A DNA stretch of 64,000 nt from Paralichthys olivaceus (GCF_024713975.1 NC_091115.1:106001-170000), one strand, 5' to 3'. Positions 12,116-25,700 are shown, numbered from the stretch's first letter. The notes: a model not told the origin generated them from the letters alone. A program made the numbers and translations.

Positions 12116-15100
12116 CTATGGGTAACTGGTCACTGCCTGCTTCTGGGCCAGACGACGCAGCTCCTCTCTGATAGCCTTGATAAGTGAGGCGGAGGTGTGG
12201 GCGGAGGGCGAGGCATCCTCTGGTGGATATTCTGGAGTCGGTGAGGTCAGGAGGAGAGGTGGTGCCGATGGGTCACGCAATGAGGAGCCAGGCATCTGGA
12301 AAACAGAGGAAGAGGAGAACTCAGGAAACGACAGCACCTGCGGGAAAAGGTAGAGACGGTGAGCTGAAGAACAGAAAATTAATACTTAAACACTCTGCTG
12401 CACTTTGTCAGTCAGAGACAGGACATGGATACAATATGAGACCAACACAAGACTCAAAGATGTGTATTACTCTCCAATGCAGACAATTACAAGTGATTTC
12501 GACAAAGTCAGCTGTGACATTTTCACCTAGTTTGGAAAAGTATTAACTAGTACTGGTCAAGACTGATCTAAATAGAACTGGTCTAGACTGTCTAAACTTT
12601 CTTGAACTAGTCTGGACTAGTTAAGACTGTTCAGGACTGTGTCCTCCATCCCAACACCACTCATTATTACACTGATATTTAATAGACACAACTGTTTGTT
12701 TGGTCCAGTTTTGTTTGATTTTGAATCTAAGCAAACTCACGCTCTCTCTGCTGTCTCCTGGTCTTGATAGTTCTTGGTCTGAATGCTGCTGGTTCCAGCT
12801 TGAGCCAGTGGGACCAGACATGCTGCGACCTACCCCAGGGTAAGCACCGATCTGACTGGACAAACCCACCTGTGTCAGGTGGTGGAGCTGTGCTCCTGGA
12901 GGAAAATTTTCCGTTGATAAAGTCAACAAAGACAACATAAAAGACTGATAGGAACAAGTGAATTTCGGACATCCCTCCTCAGGTTGACTTTACCTGTGCT
13001 GCCCCCAACAGGCCGTGGTCTGGAGGAGGAGGGGGGTTCCTCATACTGCCCCCTGTTGGAGTAAACTGACTCCTGCAGCTGATCGCCAGTGGAAACATAC
13101 CCTCCTGAGCTCAGGCCCTGCCTGAATAAAACACAGAGTATCAGTACTAGTTCATGTCCAAGCTTCAGACCTGGACTTGATTTTATGTGACACTGACCTC
13201 TGCAGGAGGCCCTGGACTGATGTAGGAGACATTCCTAACTCAACATATCTCTGCAAGAAGAGGAGAAGAACACAATGAAAACTGAACTCTGATTCATGAC
13301 ACAAGTTTTGGTCCTCAGCTGCAAGTCAACACACTCACTGCAGAGAAAGGGCTGTGAGAGGGAGCTGCTGGGTAAGAACCCCACTGTCTGCCTGGGGGAC
13401 GGGCCTGAGGGGAGGCACTGGGCAGGGCAGGGCTTAACCCGCTCACCCCGGCACTGCTCTGCGAGGACGGTGAGACCAGAGCGAAGGCGTCATCCAAAAG
13501 AGAGTGCATCTGTTGCCGGGCCTCCTCAATGGATGGCTGCGGGGGCATGTATGGGGGGGGGGCTGGGGCCGGGTCAAACACCTCATCTGTAGGGGACGGA
13601 CTGCTGTGATCTGGGGGCAGGTCAGGGTCCGACTGTATGAGAGGAGGCAGATTATAGAGAAAATAAAGATGTTCAGTGTGATCAATCATTAATAAGGTGT
13701 TCCACAAGGATCAACTTCCATTGTCATTTACATTTAATATATATATATATATTTTTTTTTTTTTTATTGGATCGGACTGAGTTTGATTCATTAAAAAGAA
13801 AACAACCTGTGAACACTTCCTGAGTACAACCACATGACCAGAGCTGTGCTAGTGATTAGTTAAACACACATTTAAATCTGTCACAAGTTATCGTTCTTTT
13901 TCTCACCATGTAGGCCACGTTGTTGAGTCCTGGGTATTTCCTGTAAGTGGCGCTCTGATCAGTAAGAAGCCGGTCTCTGTCGGTATCAGGAAGACTTCCA
14001 GGTCCTGGTTGAGCACGACGACCCCGAGGAGAGCGCCTCCCCCTGGATGGACATCACACAATTTGAATTTTCAATTCTAACTTTAGCTTTTGTTCAAATG
14101 TTTCCTTTACAACTGTTGTCAAACACGTTAATGTATGTGGAGATGTGATTTCTGTAGATTCTCAGGTGAACTCTGACCTTTTCCTGGAGTCTGTGGGGGG
14201 TGAGGGGGCGTCGGCCTGCAGAATACAATCCATGTGGTCGTGGGCGGAACTGTAGAGACGCTGTGCAACTTCACTCTGCACCGGCCCGTCTCCGAAGGCA
14301 TCCATTATGTCGTCCATGGAGGGAAACTCGCACTGACCCCGCCTCTTAGCGCGCTGCCGGAGTTTGTTCCTGTGATGTTCGATCTCTGACTTGTGTCTCA
14401 GCGCCACCTGCAGGAGCACAGGTGAACAGAAGAGGGTGATGTCATGCAGGTGTAAAACATGGTAAACAGGCAAGGTGTCTCACCTCTGTGTTGACCTTCT
14501 CTGTAAGCGTTGGGCTTGGATGGGGCTGGGCATGCGTCGGTGGGAGGCTCGGTCGAGGCTGCATGGCGATCAGCTGCACCTTGTTGGCCTGTCGACGAGT
14601 GCCATCAGACGAGCCTCGAGAAAGACGGTCTACGTGGTCAAAAATGGAGGATGACGACAGAGGCTCGTCTGGACCGCTGCCTGAAGGAACTGCTGGAGGA
14701 AGAGAACTTACATCAAACCAATTTCAGATTCTGGATCAGATCAGTTATTAAAGATGATGAAGATGATGATGAAGATGAAGATGAAGATGATGAAGATGAT
14801 GATGATCGTGATGGTGATGATGATGATGATGAAGATGATCAGGATGGTGATGATGATAGTGATGATGATGATGACGATGATGATGAAGATGATCAGGATT
14901 ATGGTGATGATGATAATGAAGATGATGATGATGGTGATGAAGATGATGATGATCAGGATGAAGATGATGATGATGATGAAAATGTTAATGATGATGATGA
15001 TGATGATGAAGATACGTGCCGATCTTGCTCCGTCCTTCAGTGCAGAGACATGAAAAGAAGAAACAGATGTTAACATCAAACTTTATATAGAAGTTAAACA

Positions 15101-18100
15101 CGTGATGATGTCATCCTGTCTCTGACCATTTTTGGGTGTCTTCCTGTGCTGTTTCCCCTCACTGGGCGTGGCCACAGGTCTGGTGCTCTCCTCTGCTGAC
15201 TCTCTGCCGCTGGATTGTTCGCTGCCTAAAGAGTCCCCGTCTGACGGGCTGAGTCTGACAGAAGATATATTATTGTCCTGTGTTTACGTGAATGCAGCAG
15301 CGTCATATTTAATGGTGTTGGTCTATGTAAGTCCTCACCTTCCTCTGCGACGGCCTGACCGTCCTGCCTTAGTGGACGATCCTTTAGATTTGGGGGTGTT
15401 GAGATCTCCGCCATCAGGGGGCGTAGCCTCTTTGACAGGGGCGGGCAGTGGGCCAGGCTCCTGGATCACCATGATGTCGTCTTTACTGTGCTGACCCAGG
15501 TGGAGTTTGGCGAAGTCAAAGCCTTTGACGCTGGGAGCCTGAAGCTGAGAGAGGACACGCCTAATTGGTCAGTTTAAATGCACATACACACAAAGAGCAT
15601 CGACTTCCCTTTGACCTCTGACCTTCTGCCTCTGCTGGATTGTGTTGATGGCGTCCGGCTGGAACTCGAGTTTCTCTGAGCCACACAGTTTCCAGTAGAG
15701 GAGGATGATGATGAAAACAGCGAGCAGCACAGGGACGACCACGCCCACAATCAGCAAGATACTGCTGCTCTGAGTCTCTGCTGGAGGGATGGACAGGGTC
15801 TCCACAGCTGGAGACAGACAGGTTAGAGAGAGAGACAGGTGAGAGACAGACAGTCAGGAGAGAGACAGACAAGTGAGGGAGAGAGAAAGGTGAGGAAGAG
15901 ACAGGTGAGAGAGAGACAGGTGAGACTCACGTTGGGCCAGTGGTCTCTGGACTCGATGTCCGAGGACGATGGCAGCCCTCTGAAGGTCGAGGTGGTTCAA
16001 GATGGCTGCAGTCTTCTCTGCAGGGATTCGTTCACGGTTCTGACCCTCCACAAAAAACAACACCTCCAGGGGGCGCTCTGAGCCTGACAGCCTCGCCATA
16101 CGCACCACCTGAGACACAACAGGTGAGTCAAGGAAGCACAACACCCTGCTGGTTCTAAACGGTACTAAACCTCAATTTATTGGATTCTTTAAGAACCCTA
16201 AGTGTCGTGTACATGTATGATGTTTAAGTAAATAAGATATAGAAGTGTATATGTTCGCGGTGTCACCTGAAGACTGTTGTTGCCCACAGCTGTGGCTCTC
16301 CTCAAGCGCCTCCGGCTGGATTCCTGCAGTCCCTCCTCCAGCAGCTGAGCCAGACGTCGCTCCAGACGAGCTTTAAAACTTCTCTCCGTCACCTGCTGCT
16401 CCTGGACACCCAGTAGTACTAACACACATACACAGTGTTGGCTAATCACGACACAAATACTAAACAACACAGACGCACAAACACAATAGGAGGAAACAAC
16501 AGACAACAAAGAGCTCAGGTGTGACCTCACCTGTTCGGACCCAGGTGAAGCGTAGGTGATGAGACGTGTTCAGCTCAGGGTAGTGAAACGCTGAGGGTTA
16601 GGCAATTAACATGTGCACATAAACACAGAAATATGTACATACTTGTGACATATATACATACATGTTACATAAACATGTCATCATAAATATTAGTTAAAAG
16701 TTGTTTGAGTTCTGATATTTAAAATCTATTGAATGTTTCATAGGTAGGTATGTATTCCTGGTAGGTCAACATTTAACGCAGCTTGGACAAACACAGTGTG
16801 TGTTTATAATCAAACTGTGTCATACGTTCTGCGATCTGCAGAGCAGGAAATCCGACGTAGAAGCTGAACTCAACCAGGCTGAGCTTCCTCAGGTGTTCGC
16901 TGACCTCTGACCCCAGAAGGTAGCCCCATCCATCACGCACTGCAAATGTGACATCGACAGGAACCGTCTGCTTGACTGAAGGCCAGGGCATGCTCATGGT
17001 GACGTTCAACAGCTGAGAAAAAAACAATGAGAGAGAACACGAAGTTTTAGATCATGTGACAGTGATGGGGCGTCATTCACAGTCAGAGTTCCATCAGCAG
17101 GCAGCTCACCTGTACAGTAACGGTTCCCGCCTCATTTGACCGTCTTCGTGTCTCAGCGTACGCCATCATCAGCCCTCTCTCCACACGTTCACTGAAGTTA
17201 CAGAATCGGACGTCGACATGGGCGGGGACAAACTGCAGCACAGAGTGGATCTGATACCTGATGTCGGGTATGGTGTAGAGTGGTGACACAGTGGGAATGG
17301 GGCCAAAGGAGCGTGGCGGTTGGCGCAGGGCATTGATGACGGCCATGGCAGTGAAGATCAACGGTCCTGATACTACACGAAAGGCGAAGCTGGACGGCGT
17401 TCTCAGGAACTGAGAGGAAGGGGAGAGGACATGGACAGCTGTCTACCATGTGACATTAGTAACGTGCAGCAGTTGCAGATCTGTCAGGTGAGAACAGTCA
17501 AATCTATTTGACGATAAAATTATCCTCACCTGTTAAAAAGAACCAATGAGCCATGACACCTGTTGATGAACAGGTGAACAGCAGTGTGGCGTGTTCAGGT
17601 GTATTTACCTGCAGCTCCACTGAGCGATTAAACTCTCTCCTCAGAAGATCTCGGACATGACTGAAACCAGCCGACGACCCTCTGGAACTGACTGCACGAC
17701 ACAACCACAAAAACACATCAGCTGGTCGTCACACAAATGTAAATAAAGTTCATGTCATGTCACCTGAGCTGCTCTTACCTACTCTGACCAGGTACATCTC
17801 TGGTTTAGTAACGTTGCACAAGTACTGTCTGGTGGGCAGGGGCTGGGCCACCCTCGGTGTGGTAACAGGGGGAGGTCTGGTCAGGCTGATGGCAGTGATC
17901 TGAGTGGTGGTGATGATGGAGGTGGTACTCGCCTTGGTGGTCTTGGTAGGTGGATCCTTCACCGGCGTCTCTGTGACCACCGGTGGGTGCTCGGGTCTAT
18001 CGGGGCGGGTGGGCGGACCCAGTGGGGGAGGGGGAGGCACCCGACTGGTGGTGTTAGAGGGGGGACGGGGAGGGTATTGACCCTGAATGTGGTCTATAGG

Positions 18101-20309
18101 TTTTGGGGGGAAAGGGGTAGAGGGTGTTTTGGGGGTCATCGACGGAACAGCTGGTTTCTTCTCTACTGTGAGTGTCGGTGAGAGGGTGAGGGGGGGGGTT
18201 GGCCCAGGCTGAGGATGATTAGGGCCCTGTCCTGGAGGAGAGGCGTAGCTTGGAGACGGAGTGTGAGGTTGTGTGGTTGTAGGAGAGATGGAAGTTTTGG
18301 AGTAGGTCCGGTTTACCTGCTCCTGGTCTCTCTCCCTCTCTCTCCCTTTCTCTCTTTGTTTTTCTTTTTCTCTCTCTTTCTCTCTTTCTCTCGCTAGCAG
18401 GTTGGTGTAGTACTCCAGACTGTTCATGTCCGGAAGCAGCAGCTCCGTCGGCTCCAGTGGCGTCATGTCCTCGAGGTCGTAGTCTTCATCCCAGGTGGGG
18501 AAAACGTCTGGGTGGGTGGGGCGGTTGTGAAGCGGAATGCTGGAGGTGGAGGTGGAGGGGGAGGGGGGGAGGGGGGAGGAGGGTGACAGGCTGGGACGGG
18601 CAGGGAAGGCAGTGTCATAGGAGACCCAGTCCTCGCCTGTGTTGTCTTCATAGGGGTGGCTGGGTAGAGACGTTGCCAGTGCCAGTTCCTCACCATCAGG
18701 CACAATGAAAGACAGAGTCTCCAGGTAGTCTCCGGAGCCCCAGGCCTCCTCCAGGGAGGGGCCCTGCTCCCAGGGGGGAGGAGGCGTGAGTGTGGGCTGA
18801 GTGTGTGGTGGGAGGGGCGGAGGGAGGCTCGGGGAAAGGAGGTCTGGGGGTCTCAGGAGGAGGTGGATTCCCTGAGCTCCAGAATCCAAGTCCTCAGCCA
18901 AACCTGCTACACCACTGTTAACATGGTAACCAGAGTCTGAAGGGGGGCTGGTGGTCGAGGGTCTGGGAGAGGAGGAGGAGGATGATGGTGTTGAAGGAGG
19001 TGACAAAGGTTCCGTCGTTCTGTTGAAGTCCAACACACCTGTGGGCAAAAGACGAAGGGACAAGATCAACTTCCAGGACCCATACAAAAGACGAAGACCC
19101 TGACCAAAGACAAAGACCCTGACCAAAACTAGAGACCCTGAACAAAGACAGAGACCCTGACCAGAGACGGAGACCCTGACCAAAGCTAGAGACGCTGACC
19201 AAAGACAGAGACCCTGACCAAAGCTAGAGACGCTGACCAAAGACAGAGACCCTGACCAGAGATGGAGACCCTGACCAAAGCTAGAGACCCATGCCAAAGA
19301 CGAGGACCCTGACCAAAGACGAAGACCCTGACCAAAACTAGAGACCCTGACCAAAGACAGAGACCCTGACCAGAGACGGAGACCCTGACCAAAGCTAGAG
19401 ACCCATGCCAAAGACGAAGACCCTGACCAAAGCTAGAGACCCTGACCAAAGACAGAGACCCTGACTAAAGACAGAGACCCTGACCAAAACTAGAGACCCT
19501 GACTAAAGACAGAGACCCTGACCAAAACTAGAGACCCTGACCAAAGACAGATTTATGCTAAGCTAAGCTCATCCAGGTAATGGTCCTGGTTTCAGTCCTG
19601 GTTTAACTGCTAATGACTGATCTACAACGTAAGAAGATGAAATGAAGATTCTTAAAATATAAGAGAAATAATAATTGTTTTACATCTTAGTTGATTTAAT
19701 GTAAAATTTGATGATGTTGATTTTTTTCTTAAATGTTCACAATATAATCGATAACCAATAATTAACATGTATTGATTCACACACACACACAGTGTCACTC
19801 TGTCTGTGGCAGTGAGGGTGTTGTCTGGTGAACAACCAATGACTCGTCTTCATTCTCCACGTGATGCTGCTGCAGAGCACAGCGTCACCACGGCAACAAG
19901 GCCGGCACCAGATGAAAGAGACCCAGTCAAGAGTATGAGTGTGTGTATGTGCATAATAATGTGTGTGAGTGTGTGTGTATGAGTGTGTGTAATAATGTGT
20001 GTGTGTGATCAGAAGCTTCAGCCACCAGGCTCCTGGAACCAGCTCTTTCTCTCTCTGGGTTCTAGAGTCTGACACCATCTCCACATTTAAGGTTAAACTT
20101 AAAACGCTCCTCTTTGATAAATCCTATAGTTCTGGATCAGGTCCTGAACCTGAACCTGCTATAGGTCCAGACTACTGGGAAAACTCCCATCATGCACTGA
20201 GGGAGAATTCCCATCATGCACTGAGCACTTCTCCCCATCTCTCTGCCCCCCCAACATTTATTTATTTATTTTACTACATGTCACTAACTATGTGTCTTTT
20301 TCCTCCCAT

Positions 20310-20347
<38 letters not shown>

Positions 20348-20906
20348 TCTCTGCAGGTATCTCTGATTCCAGAGCTGCAGGATAACAACAATATTATTAT
20401 TATTATTATGATTGATTTAGTATTAGTAGTAGTAATGTTATAAACAATAATAATTATTATTAATTATTATATGAATTGTTGCTGCTATCATTAATAATCA
20501 ATAACTTCTTTATTGTTTCATTCTAACTGTTGCTCCTCCCCCCTATCACTCTCTCTCTTCCCTCCTCCACATTTTCTCTGCTCACCAACCGGTCGAGGCA
20601 GACCCCCCCCCCCAGATAATATGTTATGATTTCATGTTATACAAATAAAATTGAATTGAATGAGTGTGTGTGTGTGAAAAGATAATTTTGCGCCTTTATA
20701 ATCGTCACATCTTCTTATAAGGACTTCCACCTGTTTTGACTTCCTGATTGGTCAGAGATGGCTCCTCCCTCCTCCGTTATCTTCTTACCTGCAACAGGTG
20801 AGCTTGACGTCACCATGGAAACCAGCGTGCCGGTCAACAGCAGGGTCACAGAGAGCGTGAGTCTGAACGCTGAAGGTCTGAGCTCCATCCTGGTGCTGAG
20901 CTCCAT
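12116..20906 (-). CDS. kiaa1549: KIAA1549-family single-pass membrane protein (complete, 19 coding exons)
   Basis: Exons in transcript order: 20789-20906, 17779-19038, 17609-17691, 17110-17409, 16826-17012, 16531-16590, 16267-16418, 15931-16108, 15623-15807, 15339-15538, 15127-15254, 14484-14680, 14178-14407, 13907-14042, 13339-13632, 13198-13250, 12994-13121, 12741-12895, 12116-12295. Total 4224 bases, 1407 aa. The start ATG (20904-20906) gives a signal peptide (SVTLLLTGTLVSMVTSS). The 1.26-kb exon encodes a Pro/Ser/Thr-rich ectodomain with a charged ERE/KEK run. A helix (ILLIVGVVVPVLLAVFIIIL) lies near residues 794-818. Just after it come KLEFQPDAINTIQQRQK and VKGFDFAKLHLGQHSKDDI, which are hallmarks of KIAA1549/KIAA1549L. 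The C-terminus has SLIKAIREELRRLAQKQ. Human KIAA1549 is best known as a BRAF fusion partner in pilocytic astrocytoma; its normal role is poorly defined. KIAA1549 is preferred over KIAA1549L only because of the linked 7q genes. Confidence 0.88.
13738..13765. repeat. (TA)n / poly-T tract
   Basis: A short ATATAT run followed by about 17 T, in a kiaa1549 intron. Confidence 0.85.
14745..15012. repeat. (GAT)n-rich trinucleotide array in a kiaa1549 intron
   Basis: About 270 bp of GAT/GAA/GAC triplets between the 14484-14680 and 15127-15254 exons. It produces long artificial Asp-rich, Met-rich and Ile-rich ORFs in different frames. No splice sites or conserved sequence suggest that these are translated. 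Confidence 0.95.
15823..15925. repeat. GAGAGACAG-rich short repeat
   Basis: Irregular repeats of GAGAGACAGGTGAGAGACAGAC type, in a kiaa1549 intron beside the 15931-16108 exon. Confidence 0.85.
19075..19555. repeat. 19-bp minisatellite in kiaa1549 intron 1
   Basis: About 25 units of CTGACCAAAGACAGAGACC or CTGACCAAAGCTAGAGACG/C. The two types partly alternate. The array starts about 40 bp upstream of the large 17779-19038 exon. The minus-strand reading is open, so a naive ORF runs from the repeat into the real exon. The CAG acceptor at 19039-19041 marks the true boundary. Confidence 0.95.
19990..20665 (+). mobile_element. LINE 3'-end fragment with (GAATT) tail
   Basis: The plus strand encodes the typical LINE C-terminus (pattern APGTSSF...[18 protein letters not shown]) at about 20030-20120. 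A 3' region with duplicated CCCATCATGCACTGAG follows, then a (TC)n run at 20312-20345, and the end ATACAAATAAAATTGAATTG at 20640-20660. It is closely related to the copy at 29340-30245 and lies in kiaa1549 intron 1. Confidence 0.8.
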
Positions 20907-21269
20907 CCCTCTCAGAGGGCCGCGGGTCTGATCCCAGTACCGAACACCAAGGGCCCGTCAGGAGGACCTGAATACCACGAGATGAGAGAGATGTTTAACT
21001 GTCAGAACATATAGAAACACATGTTCTACAGGTCCGGACCGCAAACAGATCCAAGACCTGATCCATTGAGGGGGTGTTCACGTGTTCTAACGTGTGAACA
21101 TGATCTTTTATGTGTCAATAATTCGGGTCCCCTCGCACTGTTCGGCTTTGTTCGGCTTTGTTCGGGCTCAGCTGTGTTTCCAGTCTGGCCTGGTTCGGTT
21201 CAGCTCGCTCTCCTGTCACACTGAGCCCATTATCGGACCGATAACAACCAGTCTAGTCATCTCTCACCG

Positions 21270-21660
21270 GGCAGCTCGGCTGATTCATCCCGATGCTCAG
21301 CTACCATCCCCGGGATAAGAGCTGCGAAACATCCGTGCTCTGAAACCCGGTCCAGTCCCGGTCCAGTCCCGGTTTAACGTGAATGACCGTTAATGTCGAG
21401 CCTCCTCCCTCCTCCATGTGAGCGCGCAGCCGCAGCTGTTTCAACGACACCGAGCAGCGGGGACGCGGATCAGAGCAGCGGCATCGATACCGACATTCGC
21501 AAGAGAAGGAACCGAACCGAGCCGAGCTGAGCCGAGCCGAGCTAACGGCACAGTTTAGTTCTGGTGCACATTAGACCGACCTGACATCCTGGGCACGAGC
21601 TGCAGGCGCGTCACGCCTCCACAGCCGCGCGGCGCGCTCCCTGCGCAGGAGGAGGAGGAG
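21270..21660 (-). promoter_or_regulatory. GC-rich presumed promoter / 5' untranslated region of kiaa1549
   Basis: CpG and GC content rise sharply here compared with flanking AT-rich DNA. The region includes GCGCGCAGCCGCAGC near 21422 and short tandem GCCGAG copies near 21515-21545. It lies 400-750 bp upstream of the kiaa1549 start codon. No start site can be fixed from sequence alone. Confidence 0.5.
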
Positions 21661-21674
21661 GGGGAGAGTACCCA

Positions 21675-22250
21675 AGGAGTCTTCATCATCATCTTCACCT
21701 TCATCACCTTCATCTTCATCAACATCATCACCTTCATTATCATCATCACTTTTTTCCTCTTCATCTTCATCATCACCTTCATCTTAATGATCATAATCAT
21801 CATCTTCATCATCACCTTAGTCTTCTTCTTCATCTTCGTCTTCATCATCATCACTTATATCATCTTTCAGTCATCGTAAACATCTTCATCACTTTCATCA
21901 TCATCACTTTCATCTTCCTCATCATAATCATCACCTTAATCATCCTCTTCATCTTCATAATCATCATAATCACTTTCATCTTCATCGTCATCATCACTTA
22001 TATCATCTTTTTAATCATCATCATCATCTTCATCACTTTCATCTTCTTCATCTTCATCGTCATCATCACTCATATCTTCATAATCATCATCTTCATCATC
22101 CAGTTTCATCATCTTCATCATCATCATCACCTTAATCATCTTCTTCATCTTCATCATCATCATCATTTATATCATCTTTTTAATCATCACTTTCATCTTC
22201 ATCATCATCACTTTCATCATCTTCTTCATCACCTTCATCTTCTGATGAAC
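21675..22250. repeat. (CATCTT/CATCAT)n array
   Basis: About 570 bp of CATCATCTTCATCACCTTCAT-type sequence (GAAGATGATGAA on the kiaa1549 strand). It starts where the GC-rich kiaa1549 promoter region ends. Confidence 0.95.
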
Positions 22251-22369
22251 ATGATCATCTGGTATAAACATGACTGGACCTTTAATTTGATGTAACATCA
22301 AGAGAACAGAACATTATAAACAGACGTGTTTAAAATGTGAGTAAACATAACATGAAATAATAAAATATA

Positions 22370-22465
22370 TTTTATTATATCATGATATATATATATATAA
22401 TATTTTATATATATATATATATATATACATTTTATATATATATGTGTATATATATATATATTATC
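22370..22465. repeat. (TA)n-rich tract
   Basis: Interrupted TATATA runs within AT-rich DNA between kiaa1549 and the protease gene. Confidence 0.9.
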
Positions 22466-22773
22466 ATATATTTTTAATAAGAGAACAGACCATTACAAAC
22501 AGGCAGGTTACCAATAACAAACTTGGTTGGTTTATTATAATGTTAAAATCTATTTTATATGAATCTTATTAAATTCACTTTTTTAATGTTTCCTCTGCAA
22601 TATTCGAGTGACAACTCTGCTGCCACCTGGAGGACGTTACAGTGAAGTGCACACGGTGACTGACTGAATAAAGTTTGATTGAAATTGAAGTGGTGGCAGG
22701 TGTGACATCACACTGGTGAGACTGATGAAGAGCAGGTGATGTGAGCTTGTGTGGTTTGTCTCGTGCTGCTGTG

Positions 22774-25700
22774 ATGATGTTGTCTCTGCTCTGTCTTCTG
22801 TGTCTGTCCTCACGTCTCTCAGGTGAGACACATCTGAGAGACATGAGGACAGGTGTGTTTCACCGAAGTCTCAACATGCTCCCACATGACGTTAATGTGA
22901 CATTTGTGTTTCAGGTGAGGTTAGAGCACCAAACAACATGACGGCTGCAGGTAAAGTCAGACTAATCTGATTAATCATTTATTCAGTCAAACAGGAATCT
23001 GATTGGTTGAATCTGATAAAAAGTTTTTTTCTTCAGGTGGACTCTGGACTCAGCTCAATGAGACGTTCACTGAAACTCATGAAAATGGAACTTTCTCTGG
23101 ACTCTTTGAATTCAACGGTACGTTCAAATGATTGTATTTTCATTCCTCTTGATGAATGTATAAATATATAGAATGTATAAAGTTTGTTCTCTGGTTTTAT
23201 TAGTTAAAATAATATATAATTTAATTATTAATAACAGAAGTAGTTTGTATTAAAATGTTGATTGTTAGTTGATTAATCAAGAAAAAGTTTAAGTCACGAC
23301 CAAATACAAACTTAAATTGTAAGTCACTCTTTAATTGATTGATTGGACTTTTTTAATTAAGTAGTTGAACTTACTAGTTGAACTAACCTGTTGCTGTGAC
23401 CTGGTCATCCTCTCAGACGTAGCGGGCCATCGCTGCTTCCTGCCGGAGCAGGAGCTGGAGTCTCGGATCATCGGCGGTCAGGAGGCCTGGGCTCATTCGT
23501 GGCCGTGGCAGGTGTCTCTGTGTTTTGCGTCCATGCCGGCCTGTGGGGGTGCCATCATCTCTCCGCAGTGGATTCTGTCTGCTGCTCACTGCTTTAAGAG
23601 GTTAGGTCATTGTCACACACACACGGTTCTGGACAAGTTGTGACGTCATCAGCTGATCAATGAGAATCGATCCCACCTGCTGTAGGTACAACAGAGCGTC
23701 ACTCTGGAGCGTGAGGGTGGGAAAACATGACCTGGACAATCCTCAGGAGCCAGGACAACAGGTGTGTAGGTGTGTGTGTGTGTTTGTGTGATTATATGAA
23801 TTAACAAAACCTGTTGTGTCTTGGGTGTGATCTCAACTTTCAGTTGGTCGCTGTGGCGCTCATCATCATACACCATGGTTACAACCGTCGGACCAAAGAG
23901 AACGATGTGGCTCTGCTGAAGCTGCAGGAACCTCTGATCATCACCACGTCTGTCAGACCCATCAACATCTGGACAAGTCCTCTGCCGCTGTTCAAGCGCT
24001 GCACCATCACCGGCTGGGGCGCCACCCGAGAGAGTGAGTCCTCGCACACCTGAGAGCAGGTCTGCTTCCATGTCTGTCAAGTCTGACGCCTACTGACGTC
24101 TCTTGTCTTCTACCAGACGGACCTCGAGTCCACAGACTGCAAGAGGTGAATGTCACCGTGCTGCCCCCCGATGTCTGTAACCAGTACTACAGTGGCAGGA
24201 TCAGGTCCTCCATGTTCTGTGCTGGGAGGGACAGAGGAGGAGTGGACGCCTGTCAGGTGAGAACCTGTCAGAGTCCGATTGCGAAGACCATCAGAACCTG
24301 GACTCTTAAAACAAGTCAGACGTGATGAGTCACATCTGTCAAACATTTTAGTTTCTTCATTGTCTCCTCTTCTCTGATCTGTCGTTGCCTGTAACCTTGT
24401 CTCAGACGTCCGTAACCTTGTGTCCCTCATCTTCGTCTATAACTTCTAACATCTAACTATAACCTTGTCGTCCATCGCTGTTAGGGCGACTCTGGCGGTC
24501 CTCTGTCCTGCTTCACTGGCAGTAAGTACAAGTTGGCGGGTCTGATAAGTTGGGGCGTTGGTTGTGGACGAGCGAGACGACCGGGAGTCTACACCAAACT
24601 GCAACAACACACCCAGTGGCTGTATGACAACATGAGTATGTTCACAGACGATCCAACACCTGAGTTTCCACCTGAAACGTGTGATGAGTTTGTTGTTTTT
24701 CTTTCAGATAAGATGATGTACGAAGACGAGCTTGCTGACGGAGGTTCGTTTGACCTGACGCTGTTTTTATCTCGTGCTCAGATGGCCTTCGTTATTTATG
24801 TTTGTCATGATGTCATGTGACCTGGCGACAGACGACAGGTGCGGGAGGCTGCAGAGCTCCAGCTGTGGTCGTTCTCCGGGCATCGCCGGTCTCTTGATGT
24901 CACAAGACGGTGATGTGTCTGTGGAGAACGTGACGGAGTCCTGTCCCTTTTTCTGGCCCTGGCAGGTCAGCCTTCAGTCCAACGGACGCCACTACTGCAG
25001 CGGTGTGCTGATCCACCACCAGTGGGTCATCACTGCCAAACACTGCAACGTCAGGTAAACATTGGCAGCCTCGTGACATCTGGTTCTGTCACTGCTGTTA
25101 CTAACCTTTACTATTCTCCACAGAGCCAAAGACGACGTGGTGGTTCTGGGAATTCATGACATGCGGTTCTTATCGTCCCAAACCGCCTCAGTGGATGAGG
25201 TCTTCAATCTGCCGGATGACGGAAGCTTCCCACCAAAATCCGACCTGTCTCTGCTCCGCCTCAGCATCTCTGCCAGATTTAGTATGAACACAAACTCATT
25301 TTGAGTCTCACAAATCCACGTCTGTCCCACATCTGAATGTCACACCTGAAAGTGTCCTCTGTTCTGTCTCAGATTCAAATGTGTCTCCAGTCTGTGTCCC
25401 TGACGAGGACGAGGAGCTCAATGACAGCTGGAGTTGCTTCACCACCGGCTGGGGCACAACGAAAGCAACAGGTGACTGCTGACCTCCGTGACCTTTGGAC
25501 AGGACAAGTCCAAATGGATAAAATATTAAGGAAGAAAAATCCCGTGTGTGTGTATAGGTCACATTGATCCTGATCGTCTCCACCATGTTGGATTGACTCT
25601 GGTGAACGGGACGTCCTGCAGGGGGCGTTGGGGGGAAGGACTCGTCGCTGACTCTCACATCTGTGCTGATCCTGCCGGCTCCGCCTCCTGCATGGTAAGT

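Noticed and set aside
14510..15079. Asp-rich, Met-rich and Ile-rich long ORFs
   Set aside because: Products of the GAT trinucleotide array within a kiaa1549 intron. The same DNA gives different homopolymer-like proteins in each frame.
19039..19411. N-terminal extension of the 553-codon minus ORF
   Set aside because: It is the 19-bp repeat. A CAG acceptor at 19039-19041 and matching phase with the signal-peptide exon define the true exon start.
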